A DNA stretch of 64,000 bases from Bacteroidota bacterium. Its GTDB lineage: Bacteria; Bacteroidota; Bacteroidia; Chitinophagales; Saprospiraceae. The position numbers and the translations under genes are program-made. The stretch spans positions 1-64,000 of the forward strand of contig JAIUPL010000001.1 of NCBI GenBank assembly GCA_020160935.1, written 5' to 3'. The notes under the pieces are model-generated. The model saw only the letters and a list, made by a program, of their open reading frames with translations, ran no database searches and was not told where the DNA came from. Positions within the stretch are counted from its first letter, which is position 1; the number at the start of each line of letters is the position of its first letter. Of this stretch, positions 52,120 to 60,115 are shown piece after piece.

Positions 52120-52419
52120 ATGTCAGCGTTCACATTTATTACAAATTACAAGGGCGGAATATACATCCGACAGGTAAATGCCAATGACATTTTCAGTGCT
52201 TGTCATACATGGGCGGCGCAACTTGCTGCCACGCAGGATATTCAGGAATTGAATACCAATCAATTTTTGAAGGCATTCAAAGATGATATAGATGAATTAC
52301 CGCCACTTCCACTGGAAGATGTGCCTAATGTATGGGCATTTACAGTAGGCATTGGAAGGGTATTTATGCTTGTTAATATTGTAAAAACTGCTGAAAATCA
52401 GGCACGTTTGTCACAGTGA
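52120..52419 (+). CDS. Small hypothetical protein in a two-gene cassette
   Basis: 99 residues (MSAFTFITNYKGGIYIRQVNANDIFSACHTWAAQL). Mixed alpha/beta look, no signal peptide, acidic centre (DDIDELPPLPLEDVPN). No family recognised. Its start is 3 bp after the small membrane protein gene. It converges with the endonuclease-fold gene (10-bp gap). Confidence 0.6.
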   Translation: MSAFTFITNYKGGIYIRQVNANDIFSACHTWAAQLAATQDIQELNTNQFLKAFKDDIDELPPLPLEDVPNVWAFTVGIGRVFMLVNIVKTAENQARLSQ

Positions 52420-52429
52420 CCCCTCCCCT

Positions 52430-53479
52430 TCAAAACCCCAGCGCCACAAACACGGGATAATGATCTGAAAAATCGCTGTCGCGCCCCACGCGGCAGGAAT
52501 AGGTCGTAAAACTTTTTTCCGCCAGTACATAGTCGATCCGCAGCATGGGCAGCACACCAGCGAAGGTGGTGCCGAGCCCCAGCCCTTTTTCGCGAAACGT
52601 ATCCGTCAGTCCTTCCGACAGCAGGGCATACACATAAGAATTGGGTGTGTCGTTGAAATCGCCACACAGCACGATGGGGTGTTTGCATGCGAGCATGTGT
52701 TCGCGGAGGCGCTGGGCCTGTTCGGCGCGTACTTCGGTGGCATTGCCTACGCGGTCGAGCACAAAGCCGATGTCGTGCCAGGTTTCCTCTTCATCGAGTT
52801 CACCTTTTCCGATCACTTTTTCGGTGGTTTGTGTTACGCGGTTGGATTGCAGGTGGACGTTGTAAAACCGGATCAGTTGGTTGGCAATGCGCACATCGGC
52901 CCAGAGCGTAGAATTGGCAGTTTTGCCAAAAGGGATGTCGCCGCCCGCTTCAATTGGGTAACGGCTCAGGATCACCGTGCCTTTTTTCAGGTTAAAGGTG
53001 TGTGCATAGCCCATTTTTTCGGCCAGCACCCGGTAAAATTTACCTGTTGTTTCCTGTGTACACAGTACATCCGGGTTGCCGTTTTCTTCGAGGTAGCGGG
53101 CATACGCAGATGCCCGTTTTTCGTTGATTTCATCGGTAATTTTCTTTTCCCTGAAAATCTCGCCTATGTTGTGGGTAGCAATGGTGATCGCACTTTCCGG
53201 AATGGTATCGCGGCCCAGGTCAAACCCGATGAACCCGGAAACAAACTGCCAGCCCAGCAAAACCACGCCAAAATGATACAGCGCGAAGCGGTTGCGGCGC
53301 CAACTCCACCAGATGCCCAGCGCCAGATTAAACAACAACAACCAAGGAAATGCTGTACCAAAAAATGCCAGCCATTTGAACGTGGCCGGGTTCACCATCG
53401 GGCAAGCGTAAGCAAGCAGGGTGCCTGTCATCACCACTGCACTGATTATTCGGAGTGCCTGCCGGAAGAGGGATTGCAT
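52430..53479 (-). CDS. Membrane-anchored endonuclease/exonuclease/phosphatase family protein
   Basis: 349 residues. Three N-terminal helices (about 10-28, 35-55, 65-88) are followed by an EEP domain (about 100-349): ITIATHNIGEI, CTQETTGKFYRVLAEKMGY with the metal-binding Glu, FYNVHLQSNRV, LCGDFNDTPNSYVYALL and FSDHYPVFVALGF with the catalytic His. Substrates of such proteins range from DNA to phospholipids; here the membrane anchor suggests a lipid or envelope role. It lies downstream of the rhomboid genes on the same strand, behind a repeat element. Confidence 0.88.
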   Translation of the reverse strand: MQSLFRQALRIISAVVMTGTLLAYACPMVNPATFKWLAFFGTAFPWLLLFNLALGIWWSWRRNRFALYHFGVVLLGWQFVSGFIGFDLGRDTIPESAITIATHNIGEIFREKKITDEINEKRASAYARYLEENGNPDVLCTQETTGKFYRVLAEKMGYAHTFNLKKGTVILSRYPIEAGGDIPFGKTANSTLWADVRIANQLIRFYNVHLQSNRVTQTTEKVIGKGELDEEETWHDIGFVLDRVGNATEVRAEQAQRLREHMLACKHPIVLCGDFNDTPNSYVYALLSEGLTDTFREKGLGLGTTFAGVLPMLRIDYVLAEKSFTTYSCRVGRDSDFSDHYPVFVALGF

Positions 53480-53487
53480 GGGGAAGG

Positions 53488-53702
53488 TATGAGTTGTGAG
53501 TTATGAGTTATGGTGCTGTACGCTGGGCATGGTTGGCTAGGTTGAGGGAGTTGAGAATGTTGAAAATGTTGAGAGTGTTGAGGGAGTTGAGAGGTTGAGG
53601 AAGGGTTGAGAAGTTGGTACGCCCGCTTAGGCTTATAGAGTAGCCATGAGTACAGCACCATAACTCATAACTCATAACTCATAACTCATAACTCATAACT
53701 CA
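53488..53702. repeat. TAACTCA-heptamer inverted element, copy 1
   Basis: The left arm (53488-53521, GAGTTGTGAGTTATGAG then GGTGCTGTAC) and right arm (53650-53702, GTACAGCACC then six TAACTCA heptamers) enclose about 130 nt with 9-bp repeats GTTGAGAAT / GTTGAGGGA. The blocks ACGCTGGGCAT-GTTGG and ACGCCCGCTT...ATAGAGTAGCCATGAG are the same in copy 2 (57540-57721). Confidence 0.92.
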
Positions 53703-53707
53703 ATCCC

Positions 53708-54637
53708 CTATTTCTTGCTCGCTTCGTACAAAAAGTCCTTTTCCTCTGTGGTCAGGTTTTCATAACCCTGTTGCTTGATTTTATCGAGGATGGCATCCAG
53801 TTTTTCCTGAAAACTAAGGTCGTTGGTATCGGAAGCGCGATTGCCTTTGGCGTTGCCGAAAGTAGTTTTCATGGCGGGTTGCGGGCGCCGGGGAGGAGGT
53901 GAAGGTTTGCGTTTGGAAGCAGAAAACCAGCCCAGAATGCGATCGAACAGGTTGTTGAACGGCACTGCAAGGTCTTTGCCGTCGCGGAGTTGGTACACGA
54001 AAAACACGCCCATGGCAAAGCCGCCGAGGTGGGCGATATGGCCGCCGGTATTGCTGTTGTGGGCAATACCCACCATATCGAGCAGCACCATCACCAGCAC
54101 GATGTATTTCAGTTTGACTTGTCCGAGCAGGATCAGCATCACTCGGTAGTCGGGCGCCAGAATGAGCACCGCGCCGGCCAGGGCCATCACTGCACCGGAG
54201 GCGCCGAGTGCATAGGGGATCGGGTAGTGCATCCAGAAATCGGACAGCAAAAACAGCACATTGCCTACGAGGCCGCCCATCAGGTAAATGGGGAACACCC
54301 GTCGGTTGCCGATCAGGTCGCCGGCAATGGTACCAAACAGGTACAGGAAAATGAGGTTGTTGACCACATGCCAGAAGTCCTCATGCAGAAACATGGATGT
54401 GAAAAAGCCCCATGGGTGGAACAATGCCGTTTGCCACTGGGCAGGCATGCAGAAAAAATACAATCCGTCGTCGAAATAGTCGGGTATCCCATAGCCTCCA
54501 TTGGCAATCCACAGCGTGAGTTTTACCAGATTTACTGCTACGAACACGCCGAAATTGACAATGGCCAACCGGGTTACCATGTTGCCCATTCGAAACGAAT
54601 ATTTGATGTCTTCCCAAATAGAGCCGAATACCGCCAT
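53708..54637 (-). CDS. Rhomboid intramembrane serine protease
   Basis: 309 residues with six or seven helices. Catalytic Ser in LGASGAVMALAGAV (GxSG) and His in GHIAHLGGFAMGVFFVY; HPWGFFTSMFLHEDFWHVVNNLIFLYLFG is the HE-type loop with the conserved WHVxxNL segment. The C-terminal 90 residues are soluble and polar, with a short helical tail (LDAILDKIKQQGYENLTTEEKDFL) like those of many Bacteroidota rhomboids. Cleaves membrane helices; substrate unknown. Confidence 0.92.
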   Translation of the reverse strand: MAVFGSIWEDIKYSFRMGNMVTRLAIVNFGVFVAVNLVKLTLWIANGGYGIPDYFDDGLYFFCMPAQWQTALFHPWGFFTSMFLHEDFWHVVNNLIFLYLFGTIAGDLIGNRRVFPIYLMGGLVGNVLFLLSDFWMHYPIPYALGASGAVMALAGAVLILAPDYRVMLILLGQVKLKYIVLVMVLLDMVGIAHNSNTGGHIAHLGGFAMGVFFVYQLRDGKDLAVPFNNLFDRILGWFSASKRKPSPPPRRPQPAMKTTFGNAKGNRASDTNDLSFQEKLDAILDKIKQQGYENLTTEEKDFLYEASKK

Positions 54638-54642
54638 GTTTG

Positions 54643-54677
54643 AGTTATCAGTTATCTGTTATCAGTTGTCTGTCTGG
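54643..54677. repeat. Heptamer array AGTTATC
   Basis: Five units (AGTTATC, AGTTATC, TGTTATC, AGTTGTC, TGTCTGG) immediately before the start of the 309-residue rhomboid gene. No inverted partner is close by. Confidence 0.65.
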
Positions 54678-54772
54678 TTTCTCTGTATGTTTTGATCAGC
54701 CCAAAATGCACTGCCTTACATAAGACGTAATAATTAGCCTCTACGTTGCGGCAATTACATTTTTCCTTCATT

Positions 54773-54849
54773 TTGCCCTTTGCTCATTGCCCCTTGCTCA
54801 TTGCTCATTGCCCCTTGCCTCTTGCCACTTGCCCCTTCCTCCTTGCCGT
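54773..54849. repeat. Eleven-unit heptamer array TTGCCCC/TTGCTCA
   Basis: Eleven 7-bp units in exact register, all starting TTGC or TTCC. It starts 76 bp past the heptamer array above and ends at the stop codon of the second rhomboid gene (TGA 54850-54852). Confidence 0.88.
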
Positions 54850-55509
54850 TCACCTCAACCTTCCTCTATACCAGATCATGATGGTAATAAAGCCGAACAC
54901 AGCGCCTCCCAGGTGCGCGAAGTGGGCAATTCCCGTAGAGTAGCCCCGTACGCCGTAATACAACTCCAGTCCGGCCATGATTAAAACGAAATACTTGGCT
55001 TTCAAAGATATAGGTGGAAACAACAAACTGATCACCTGGTTGGGGAAAAGATAGGCAAATGCCACATAAATCCCGAAAATAGCCCCCGAAGCGCCCAGCA
55101 TGGGTACATTCCAGGTGTGCGGATCGATGCCTGCACGTTCCAGTTCCCACCATTGTACGCCGAGGTGCATCAGATATGCGCCCACGCCACATATGAGGTA
55201 GTACAGCAAAAAGCGCCGGTGCCCCCATTGATACTCTACCATGGGCCCGAAAATGTACAGCGACAACATATTGAAAGCCAGGTGCATAATATCGCCGTGC
55301 ATGAACATGTGCGTTGCCATTTGAAACGGCGCAAAAAACTGTGAACCCGGCATAAATGCTGCCAGGTACAGACGCCCGAGCCCGCCTTCATCGCCTTCCA
55401 TGATACGAGGGAAGGACTCTTGCCCCAGGATTACATAACTTCCGATAAATACCAGAACGTTGAGAATAATCAAATGCCGGACAACACCGGTGAATGACTG
55501 ATAGAACAT
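54850..55509 (-). CDS. Rhomboid intramembrane serine protease
   Basis: 219 residues, six helices, the compact form without a soluble tail. Catalytic Ser in MLGASGAIFGIYVAFAYLF and His in TGIAHFAHLGGAVFGFITIM; QMATHMFMHGDIMHLAFNMLSLYIFG is the N-terminal loop and helix with the family's HxxxMHxxxNM pattern. The gene is 17 bp downstream of mutL and precedes the other rhomboid gene, so mutL and both rhomboids probably share a transcript at least in part. Confidence 0.92.
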   Translation of the reverse strand: MFYQSFTGVVRHLIILNVLVFIGSYVILGQESFPRIMEGDEGGLGRLYLAAFMPGSQFFAPFQMATHMFMHGDIMHLAFNMLSLYIFGPMVEYQWGHRRFLLYYLICGVGAYLMHLGVQWWELERAGIDPHTWNVPMLGASGAIFGIYVAFAYLFPNQVISLLFPPISLKAKYFVLIMAGLELYYGVRGYSTGIAHFAHLGGAVFGFITIMIWYRGRLR

Positions 55510-55526
55510 AAATCGTCGGCACCCGC

Positions 55527-57425
55527 TTACGGGTTAAATCTTTTTTGTAGTTCGTCTAATTCGAAAGTAATAAAACATTTGCGTCCGGAAGGCCCTGCAT
55601 ACGGTACCGAGCAGGCAAATAACTGATCGATCAGGTCTTCCATGGCCGTTACCGACAGCACCTGACCGCGGCGAACGGCGGCACTGCGGGCCATCGAGCG
55701 CGCCAGGTTTTCCCGCGTACCCAGATCGAGGTCGAGGTTGGCCTTGTATTGTGCCAGCACCTGTTCTATGAGCAGTTGTTCCGACTGCCCGCCGCCGAGG
55801 TTGGCCGGTGTACCGTGTATGGCAAATGTGTTTCCGCCAAATTCAGTAATTTCAAAACCCAGGAGATTTACCTCGTCCAGCATACTGCGCAGCAGGGCGG
55901 CATCGGCAGGCGCCAGTTCGAGGGTAGTAGGGAACAGTGCTTTTTGGGTAGCCACCGGTTCATTGCCCAGGGCTTCCAGATAACGTTCGTACAGGATGCG
56001 TTCGCTGGCCGTTTGCTGGTCGATAAGTAAAAAGCCTGATTTGATATGGCTCACAATGTATTGACCATGAACCTGATAGGGCATTTTTATCCCTTTGGAA
56101 AACGAGCCGCTTTCATCGTCCATAGAGGCAACCTCGATACCAGGCTGTACTTCGTACACAGGTTTTTGCCCAAGAATGGCTTCGAGGGTAAGAGCATCTG
56201 ATTCTTCTTCCGGAGCGGTTTCGGCGCTACCTTTTTCTACCAGTTGCAGGCCTTCATATAGGCGTTGCCAGTTGCGCAGGTTGTCCTGCTGGCGTGCAGC
56301 GTCGGTTGGGGTGTTTTGCGGCCGGTTGTAGGTGTCCACCGAGGCCGGACGCTCTTTGTTTGCAGAAAAATCGGACAATTTGACGGGGCGCGACTGGAAA
56401 GCGGGTTCCTGCTCGAAATCGAGCGTCGGCGTGATATTGTGGCTGCCCAGGGCATGGCGTACCGTCACTTTGAGGTAATTGTACACCAGTTTTTCATCGT
56501 CAAATTTGATTTCCTGCTTGGTGGGGTGCACGTTGATGTCGATTCGGGAAGGATTGATTTCCAGAAATAACACAAACAAAGGGTAGGTGTCGGAAGGCAG
56601 CAATTCCTCGTAGGCGCTGATGACGGCGTGTTGGAGGTAATTGCTTTTGATGAAGCGTTTGTTGACAAAAAAGAACTGCTCGCCACGCGACTTTTTGTAG
56701 TAGTCGGGTTTGGCTACGAAGCCGCTGATTTTCAGAATATCGGTTTCTTCCTGTACGGGCACCAGTTTTTTGTTGGTGGCGTCGCCCAGGATTTTGACGA
56801 TGCGCTGGCGGAGATTGCCGCTTGGGAGGTGAAAAATTTCCTGATCGTTGTGGTGCAGGGAAAAAAACAGATCGGGATATGCCAGCGCTACCCGTTGAAA
56901 TTCATCCAGCACATGCCGCATTTCAACCGGATCGGCTTTCAGAAAATTACGGCGGGCCGGAACATTGTAAAACAGGTTTTTTACTGCAATACTGGTACCT
57001 GGCTGGGTTTGGCAGGCTTCCTGCAATTTTACAGTAGAATCTTCAACGAGAATCCGCACGCCAAGTTCGTCGGTGGCGCGGCGGGTACGCATTTCCACCT
57101 GGGCTACAGCGGCAATAGATGCCAGGGCTTCACCCCGAAAGCCCATGGTTTGTATGGAAAACAGGTCTTTCGATTCGCGGATTTTGGATGTGGCATGGCG
57201 CTCGAAACTCATGCGTGCATCCGTTTCCGACATGCCGCATCCGTTGTCGATCACCTGTATGAGGGTTTTGCCCGCATCCCGAACAATCAGTTTGATTTGT
57301 GTAGCACCCGCATCGACCGCATTTTCAAGCAATTCCTTTACCACAGAAGCGGGGCGCTGCACCACCTCTCCCGCTGCAATCTGATTGGCTACACTGTCGG
57401 GTAATAATTGAATAACATCTGCCAT
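55527..57425 (-). CDS. mutL: DNA mismatch repair protein MutL
   Basis: 632 residues. GHKL ATPase domain (about 1-330): ELLENAVDAGATQIKL (motif I), VIDNGCGM, TSKIRESKDLF, MGFRGEALASIAAVAQ and VNVHPTKQEIKFDDE. The C-terminal dimer domain (about 440-632) is present, but the endonuclease motif DQHA-x2-E-x4-E reads D469-QQTAS-E475-RILY-E480, with His to Gln and Ala to Thr, and the Zn-side motif near the end (VPYAGPSGRKCF) also differs from CPHGRP. It may therefore lack the usual nicking activity, or be a Bacteroidota variant. Confidence 0.94.
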   Translation of the reverse strand: MADVIQLLPDSVANQIAAGEVVQRPASVVKELLENAVDAGATQIKLIVRDAGKTLIQVIDNGCGMSETDARMSFERHATSKIRESKDLFSIQTMGFRGEALASIAAVAQVEMRTRRATDELGVRILVEDSTVKLQEACQTQPGTSIAVKNLFYNVPARRNFLKADPVEMRHVLDEFQRVALAYPDLFFSLHHNDQEIFHLPSGNLRQRIVKILGDATNKKLVPVQEETDILKISGFVAKPDYYKKSRGEQFFFVNKRFIKSNYLQHAVISAYEELLPSDTYPLFVLFLEINPSRIDINVHPTKQEIKFDDEKLVYNYLKVTVRHALGSHNITPTLDFEQEPAFQSRPVKLSDFSANKERPASVDTYNRPQNTPTDAARQQDNLRNWQRLYEGLQLVEKGSAETAPEEESDALTLEAILGQKPVYEVQPGIEVASMDDESGSFSKGIKMPYQVHGQYIVSHIKSGFLLIDQQTASERILYERYLEALGNEPVATQKALFPTTLELAPADAALLRSMLDEVNLLGFEITEFGGNTFAIHGTPANLGGGQSEQLLIEQVLAQYKANLDLDLGTRENLARSMARSAAVRRGQVLSVTAMEDLIDQLFACSVPYAGPSGRKCFITFELDELQKRFNP

Positions 57426-57495
57426 GAGACAACAGCAACCACTCCGGAGTGTGTTTTGTTCGCATGGGTATTAAAATTGGAGTGTTGCAGGAGTA

Positions 57496-57503
57496 CAAAG
57501 GTA
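57496..57503 (-). promoter_or_regulatory. -7 box upstream of mutL
   Basis: On the minus strand TACCTTTG matches TAnnTTTG, about 70 bp before the start. No -33 TTG is found at the normal distance. Confidence 0.4.
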
Positions 57504-57539
57504 TTGATTTTTATTGGTTGAAAAGGAGATATGGGTGGG

Positions 57540-57721
57540 AGTTATGAGTTGTGAGTTATGGTGCTGTACGCTGGGCATTGTTGGGAAGGCTGAGGGAGTT
57601 GAAGGAGTTGAGGGAGTTGAGAGGTTGAGGGAGTTGATACGCCCGCTTGTGTTCATAGAGTAGCCATGAGTACAGCACCATAACTCATAACTCATAACTC
57701 ATAACTCATAACTCATAACTA
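57540..57721. repeat. TAACTCA-heptamer inverted element, copy 2
   Basis: The left arm (57540-57569) and right arm (57670-57721) have the same layout and largely the same sequence as copy 1: GTTATGAG, GGTGCTGTACGCTGGGCAT, GTTGAGG-type repeats, ACGCCCGCTT, ATAGAGTAGCCATGAGTACA, then TAACTCA heptamers. It lies between divergent genes (mutL and the glycine-rich gene). Confidence 0.92.
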
Positions 57722-57747
57722 TTTCACACAATAATATTTTTATCTGC

Positions 57748-57755
57748 TACATTTG
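57748..57755 (+). promoter_or_regulatory. -7 box for the glycine-rich membrane protein gene
   Basis: TACATTTG is a perfect TAnnTTTG match, about 58 bp before the start codon at 57813. The -33 region falls at the end of the repeat element and has no TTG. Confidence 0.45.
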
Positions 57756-57812
57756 CAAAGGCCGAAATTTTTATAAACCAATTTCACTTCATTGCAAAAC
57801 GAATCACCTGTT

Positions 57813-58169
57813 ATGAAAAACACCTTACTTTCTTCGGCAATTACATTGGTTGTAGGTTATATCTGCAACAAGTTCCTGCCTGCCGGCTCAGCCACCTGGG
57901 CAGTTCCTGTGGTCAGCGCGGTAGCAGGCATATTGCTTAAACAGACCCCTAAAGACGGCGCCATATCCGGTGCAGCAGGCGGTGGTGTACTGGGCGCTAT
58001 TCTGGGCGCTACAGGCGATGCTGGCCTGGGTGGCCTGCTGGGAGGCATGTTGGGAGATAGTGGCGGACTCTTGAGTTCTTTGCTGGGGGGCGGCGTGTTG
58101 GGTGGCGCCGGTGGCGGTATTGGCGGCTTGCTGCAAGGTATGCTGAATAAAGGCACTGCAGCCTCCTGA
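57813..58169 (+). CDS. Glycine-rich small membrane protein
   Basis: 118 residues from ATG 57813. After a first hydrophobic segment (LLSSAITLVVGYICNKF) and a second (WAVPVVSAVAGILL), the protein is mostly Gly/Ala/Leu repeats (GAAGGGVLGAILGATGDAGLGGLLGGMLG and similar), like glycine-zipper membrane proteins. Possibly inserts into the membrane; no family named with confidence. A 10-bp hairpin follows. Confidence 0.65.
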   Translation: MKNTLLSSAITLVVGYICNKFLPAGSATWAVPVVSAVAGILLKQTPKDGAISGAAGGGVLGAILGATGDAGLGGLLGGMLGDSGGLLSSLLGGGVLGGAGGGIGGLLQGMLNKGTAAS

Positions 58170-58181
58170 TTTTTGAGGGAA

Positions 58182-58211
58182 AACTATCCGGTTTTCGGTC
58201 GCCGGATAGTT
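58182..58211 (+). terminator. Hairpin after the glycine-rich gene
   Basis: AACTATCCGG pairs perfectly with CCGGATAGTT (58202-58211) around a 10-nt loop. The tail is TATTGGTTAT, so termination is plausible but not certain. It merges with the next repeat element. Confidence 0.55.
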
Positions 58212-58350
58212 ATTGGTTATCGGTTATTAGTTATTAGGGGTGGTAAGGGACCATCTGCACAATTGTATGGCATCCCTTTTTGTGTAGCCATACAATCGTG
58301 CAGATGGTCCCTTACCACCCCTAATAACTAATAACCGATAACCAATAACT
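58208..58350. repeat. Long hairpin with 64-bp arms (GGTTATT heptamers)
   Basis: The arms 58208-58271 and 58287-58350 are almost perfect reverse complements around 15 nt. The outer part has heptamers (GGTTATC, GGTTATT, AGTTATT) and the inner part a 30-bp unique block with GGTGGTAAGGGACCATCTGC. It separates two convergent genes; the EAD11-like gene stops 7 bp outside. Confidence 0.93.
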
Positions 58351-58356
58351 AATAAA

Positions 58357-59994
58357 TCACTGTTTCTTCTCCACCACCATCAGCCGCACCGTAGGTGGCA
58401 AATTATTATACAGTCCTTTTACATTGACACCTTCCTTTTTCGCTTTTTCAATTTCGCGAATTACCTGGGCGGTATCTCCCTTGTGGGCATTGGCGAGGAT
58501 CTTTATTTCATAGGCTTCCGTATTTTTTGGATTGATTTGCAGGGCTTTATCGGCGTTTTTAATAGCGCGTTCGGTGTCGCCTACAGCGATGTTGGCGCGG
58601 CCGGCGTCTATTTGCGCTTTGGTGCTTTTTGATTGCGTAAGCGCAGTGCGTTCCTTTTTATCGCGTACTGCCTGCAAGGCAACAAGGCTGTCTTTTACCT
58701 CCTCGTTTTTCTTTTTGATCCAGGTACCATCCGATTTTTTATCCTTCTTCAGTTTTAGTTGTTGCAAATCATCGCCTGCCTTGTCGGGCTGCCCACTTTT
58801 GAGGGCGGCATCTACCCGCAGGCGAAGGATTTCAGAACTGGCCGTTTCGGCCTTGGGCGCTGCCACTTCCAGGTCGCGGGCTGCTGCCGCATATTCTCCT
58901 TTTTCATACAGCAAAGCGCCGCGTTTTTGGCGTGCTTCTGCATATTCGGGATAGGCGTCGAGTACCTTGTTGTACACCTCGATCGCGTCTTCCTTTTTGT
59001 TGTTTTGAACCAGGTTGTCGGCCATCGCGAGTGCAATCGCGGTATCGACAGGTGTAGCGGCTTGCCCCAGTGCACTCATTTTTGCGGCTACGGTATCTAC
59101 TTTTATCAGGTTGGCAGCAATAGGCATTCTGGATTGATTGGCCAGTACCACATACAGCAGGCGCACAATGGCATCGACATCGGCAACGAGTTGCAGATTA
59201 CCGTCTTCCTTGATTTTCAAGAGGTTACTAACGGTGGTATCGCCCGTAAAACGCACGCCGCCCGCATCGAGCAGTTTGTAAAAAACATCGAGTTTGTATT
59301 CCTTGGCCGTGGTAGAACGATTGATTTTACCCCATACAATCATCTGTGCGTCGCAGTTGCGGGCAATGTCCGCCGCCTCGTCAGGGTTGGGATAGTTTTC
59401 GTCTATTTTGTACTTTTCGTTGACGTCGGCAATGACCTTCGAGTTCATGGCAGGCGTTTTGGAAATCAGTGTATTAAGCCCGTCGGAGATTTCAAATTCC
59501 GGTTTTTCCGTTCCCTCAGCGCCCGTTTGTTTGAATGGCAGCACCATCACTTTCCATTGGTAGTTGCTGCCAAAATTGGGGCAGGCTTCATCGCTGGCCG
59601 TCGAGAAACCGCCGCCGAAGAATTTCCACAGCAAAATAGCGCTGGTGAGCGCCACCAGTCCGCCAGCCACGTAATAACGCCATGCTTGCGAATGGGTAGG
59701 TTTTTCTTCCTGACCTGGTGGTGCAAAATTGCCTTTTTCAATCTGGCTAATGATTTGCAATACCTTATCGGTCACCTGATTGGCAACAAGGCGGTGGTCT
59801 TCGGTACTGATGGTGCCTTTCAGCAAAGCGGCTTTGTTTTGATACAGGTCGGCCTGGTTGATCCGGGCGATCGGTGTCAATTCTGCATAGACAGGATCAC
59901 TGTCGAGGAATTCGATCAGGCGGGTCAGTGCCAGGTCTACATTCCCCTCTGTGATCATTTGTTTGATGGCAGGCAGGATTTGCGATGAGTTCAT
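58357..59994 (-). CDS. EAD11-like membrane protein with TolB-like and TPR domains
   Basis: 545 residues. Residues 1-88 resemble effector-associated domain 11 of bacterial NLR-like conflict systems: EGNVDLALTRLIEFL, then INQADLYQNKAALLKGTIST and a long final helix. A membrane helix follows (about 108-128, YYVAGGLVALTSAILLWKFF). The next 190 residues (WKVMVLPFKQTG...) look like a TolB-N/FlgO-type domain, and about 325-535 are TPR repeats (EDAIEVYNKVLDAYPEYAEARQKRGALLYEKGEYAAA, NADKALQINPKNTEAYEIKI). The EAD would be cytoplasmic and the rest external, or the reverse. No nuclease or STAND ATPase gene is adjacent. Domain identity is by pattern. Confidence 0.72.
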   Translation of the reverse strand: MNSSQILPAIKQMITEGNVDLALTRLIEFLDSDPVYAELTPIARINQADLYQNKAALLKGTISTEDHRLVANQVTDKVLQIISQIEKGNFAPPGQEEKPTHSQAWRYYVAGGLVALTSAILLWKFFGGGFSTASDEACPNFGSNYQWKVMVLPFKQTGAEGTEKPEFEISDGLNTLISKTPAMNSKVIADVNEKYKIDENYPNPDEAADIARNCDAQMIVWGKINRSTTAKEYKLDVFYKLLDAGGVRFTGDTTVSNLLKIKEDGNLQLVADVDAIVRLLYVVLANQSRMPIAANLIKVDTVAAKMSALGQAATPVDTAIALAMADNLVQNNKKEDAIEVYNKVLDAYPEYAEARQKRGALLYEKGEYAAAARDLEVAAPKAETASSEILRLRVDAALKSGQPDKAGDDLQQLKLKKDKKSDGTWIKKKNEEVKDSLVALQAVRDKKERTALTQSKSTKAQIDAGRANIAVGDTERAIKNADKALQINPKNTEAYEIKILANAHKGDTAQVIREIEKAKKEGVNVKGLYNNLPPTVRLMVVEKKQ

Positions 59995-60115
59995 AAAAAA
60001 GTGCAGGTGAATGCGGTGTTCTTGTAATCATTGGACGAACATAACGCACAAAAGCACAAAAGAATTTGCTAATACGTAGTTAGATTTTACTTAAAGTATT
60101 GGAAATCAGTGTTTC

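Noticed and set aside
58759-59988. A 409-codon open frame on the plus strand across the EAD11-like gene
   Set aside because: Shadow frame. The minus-strand product has a recognisable membrane helix and TPR repeats; the plus-strand product has none.
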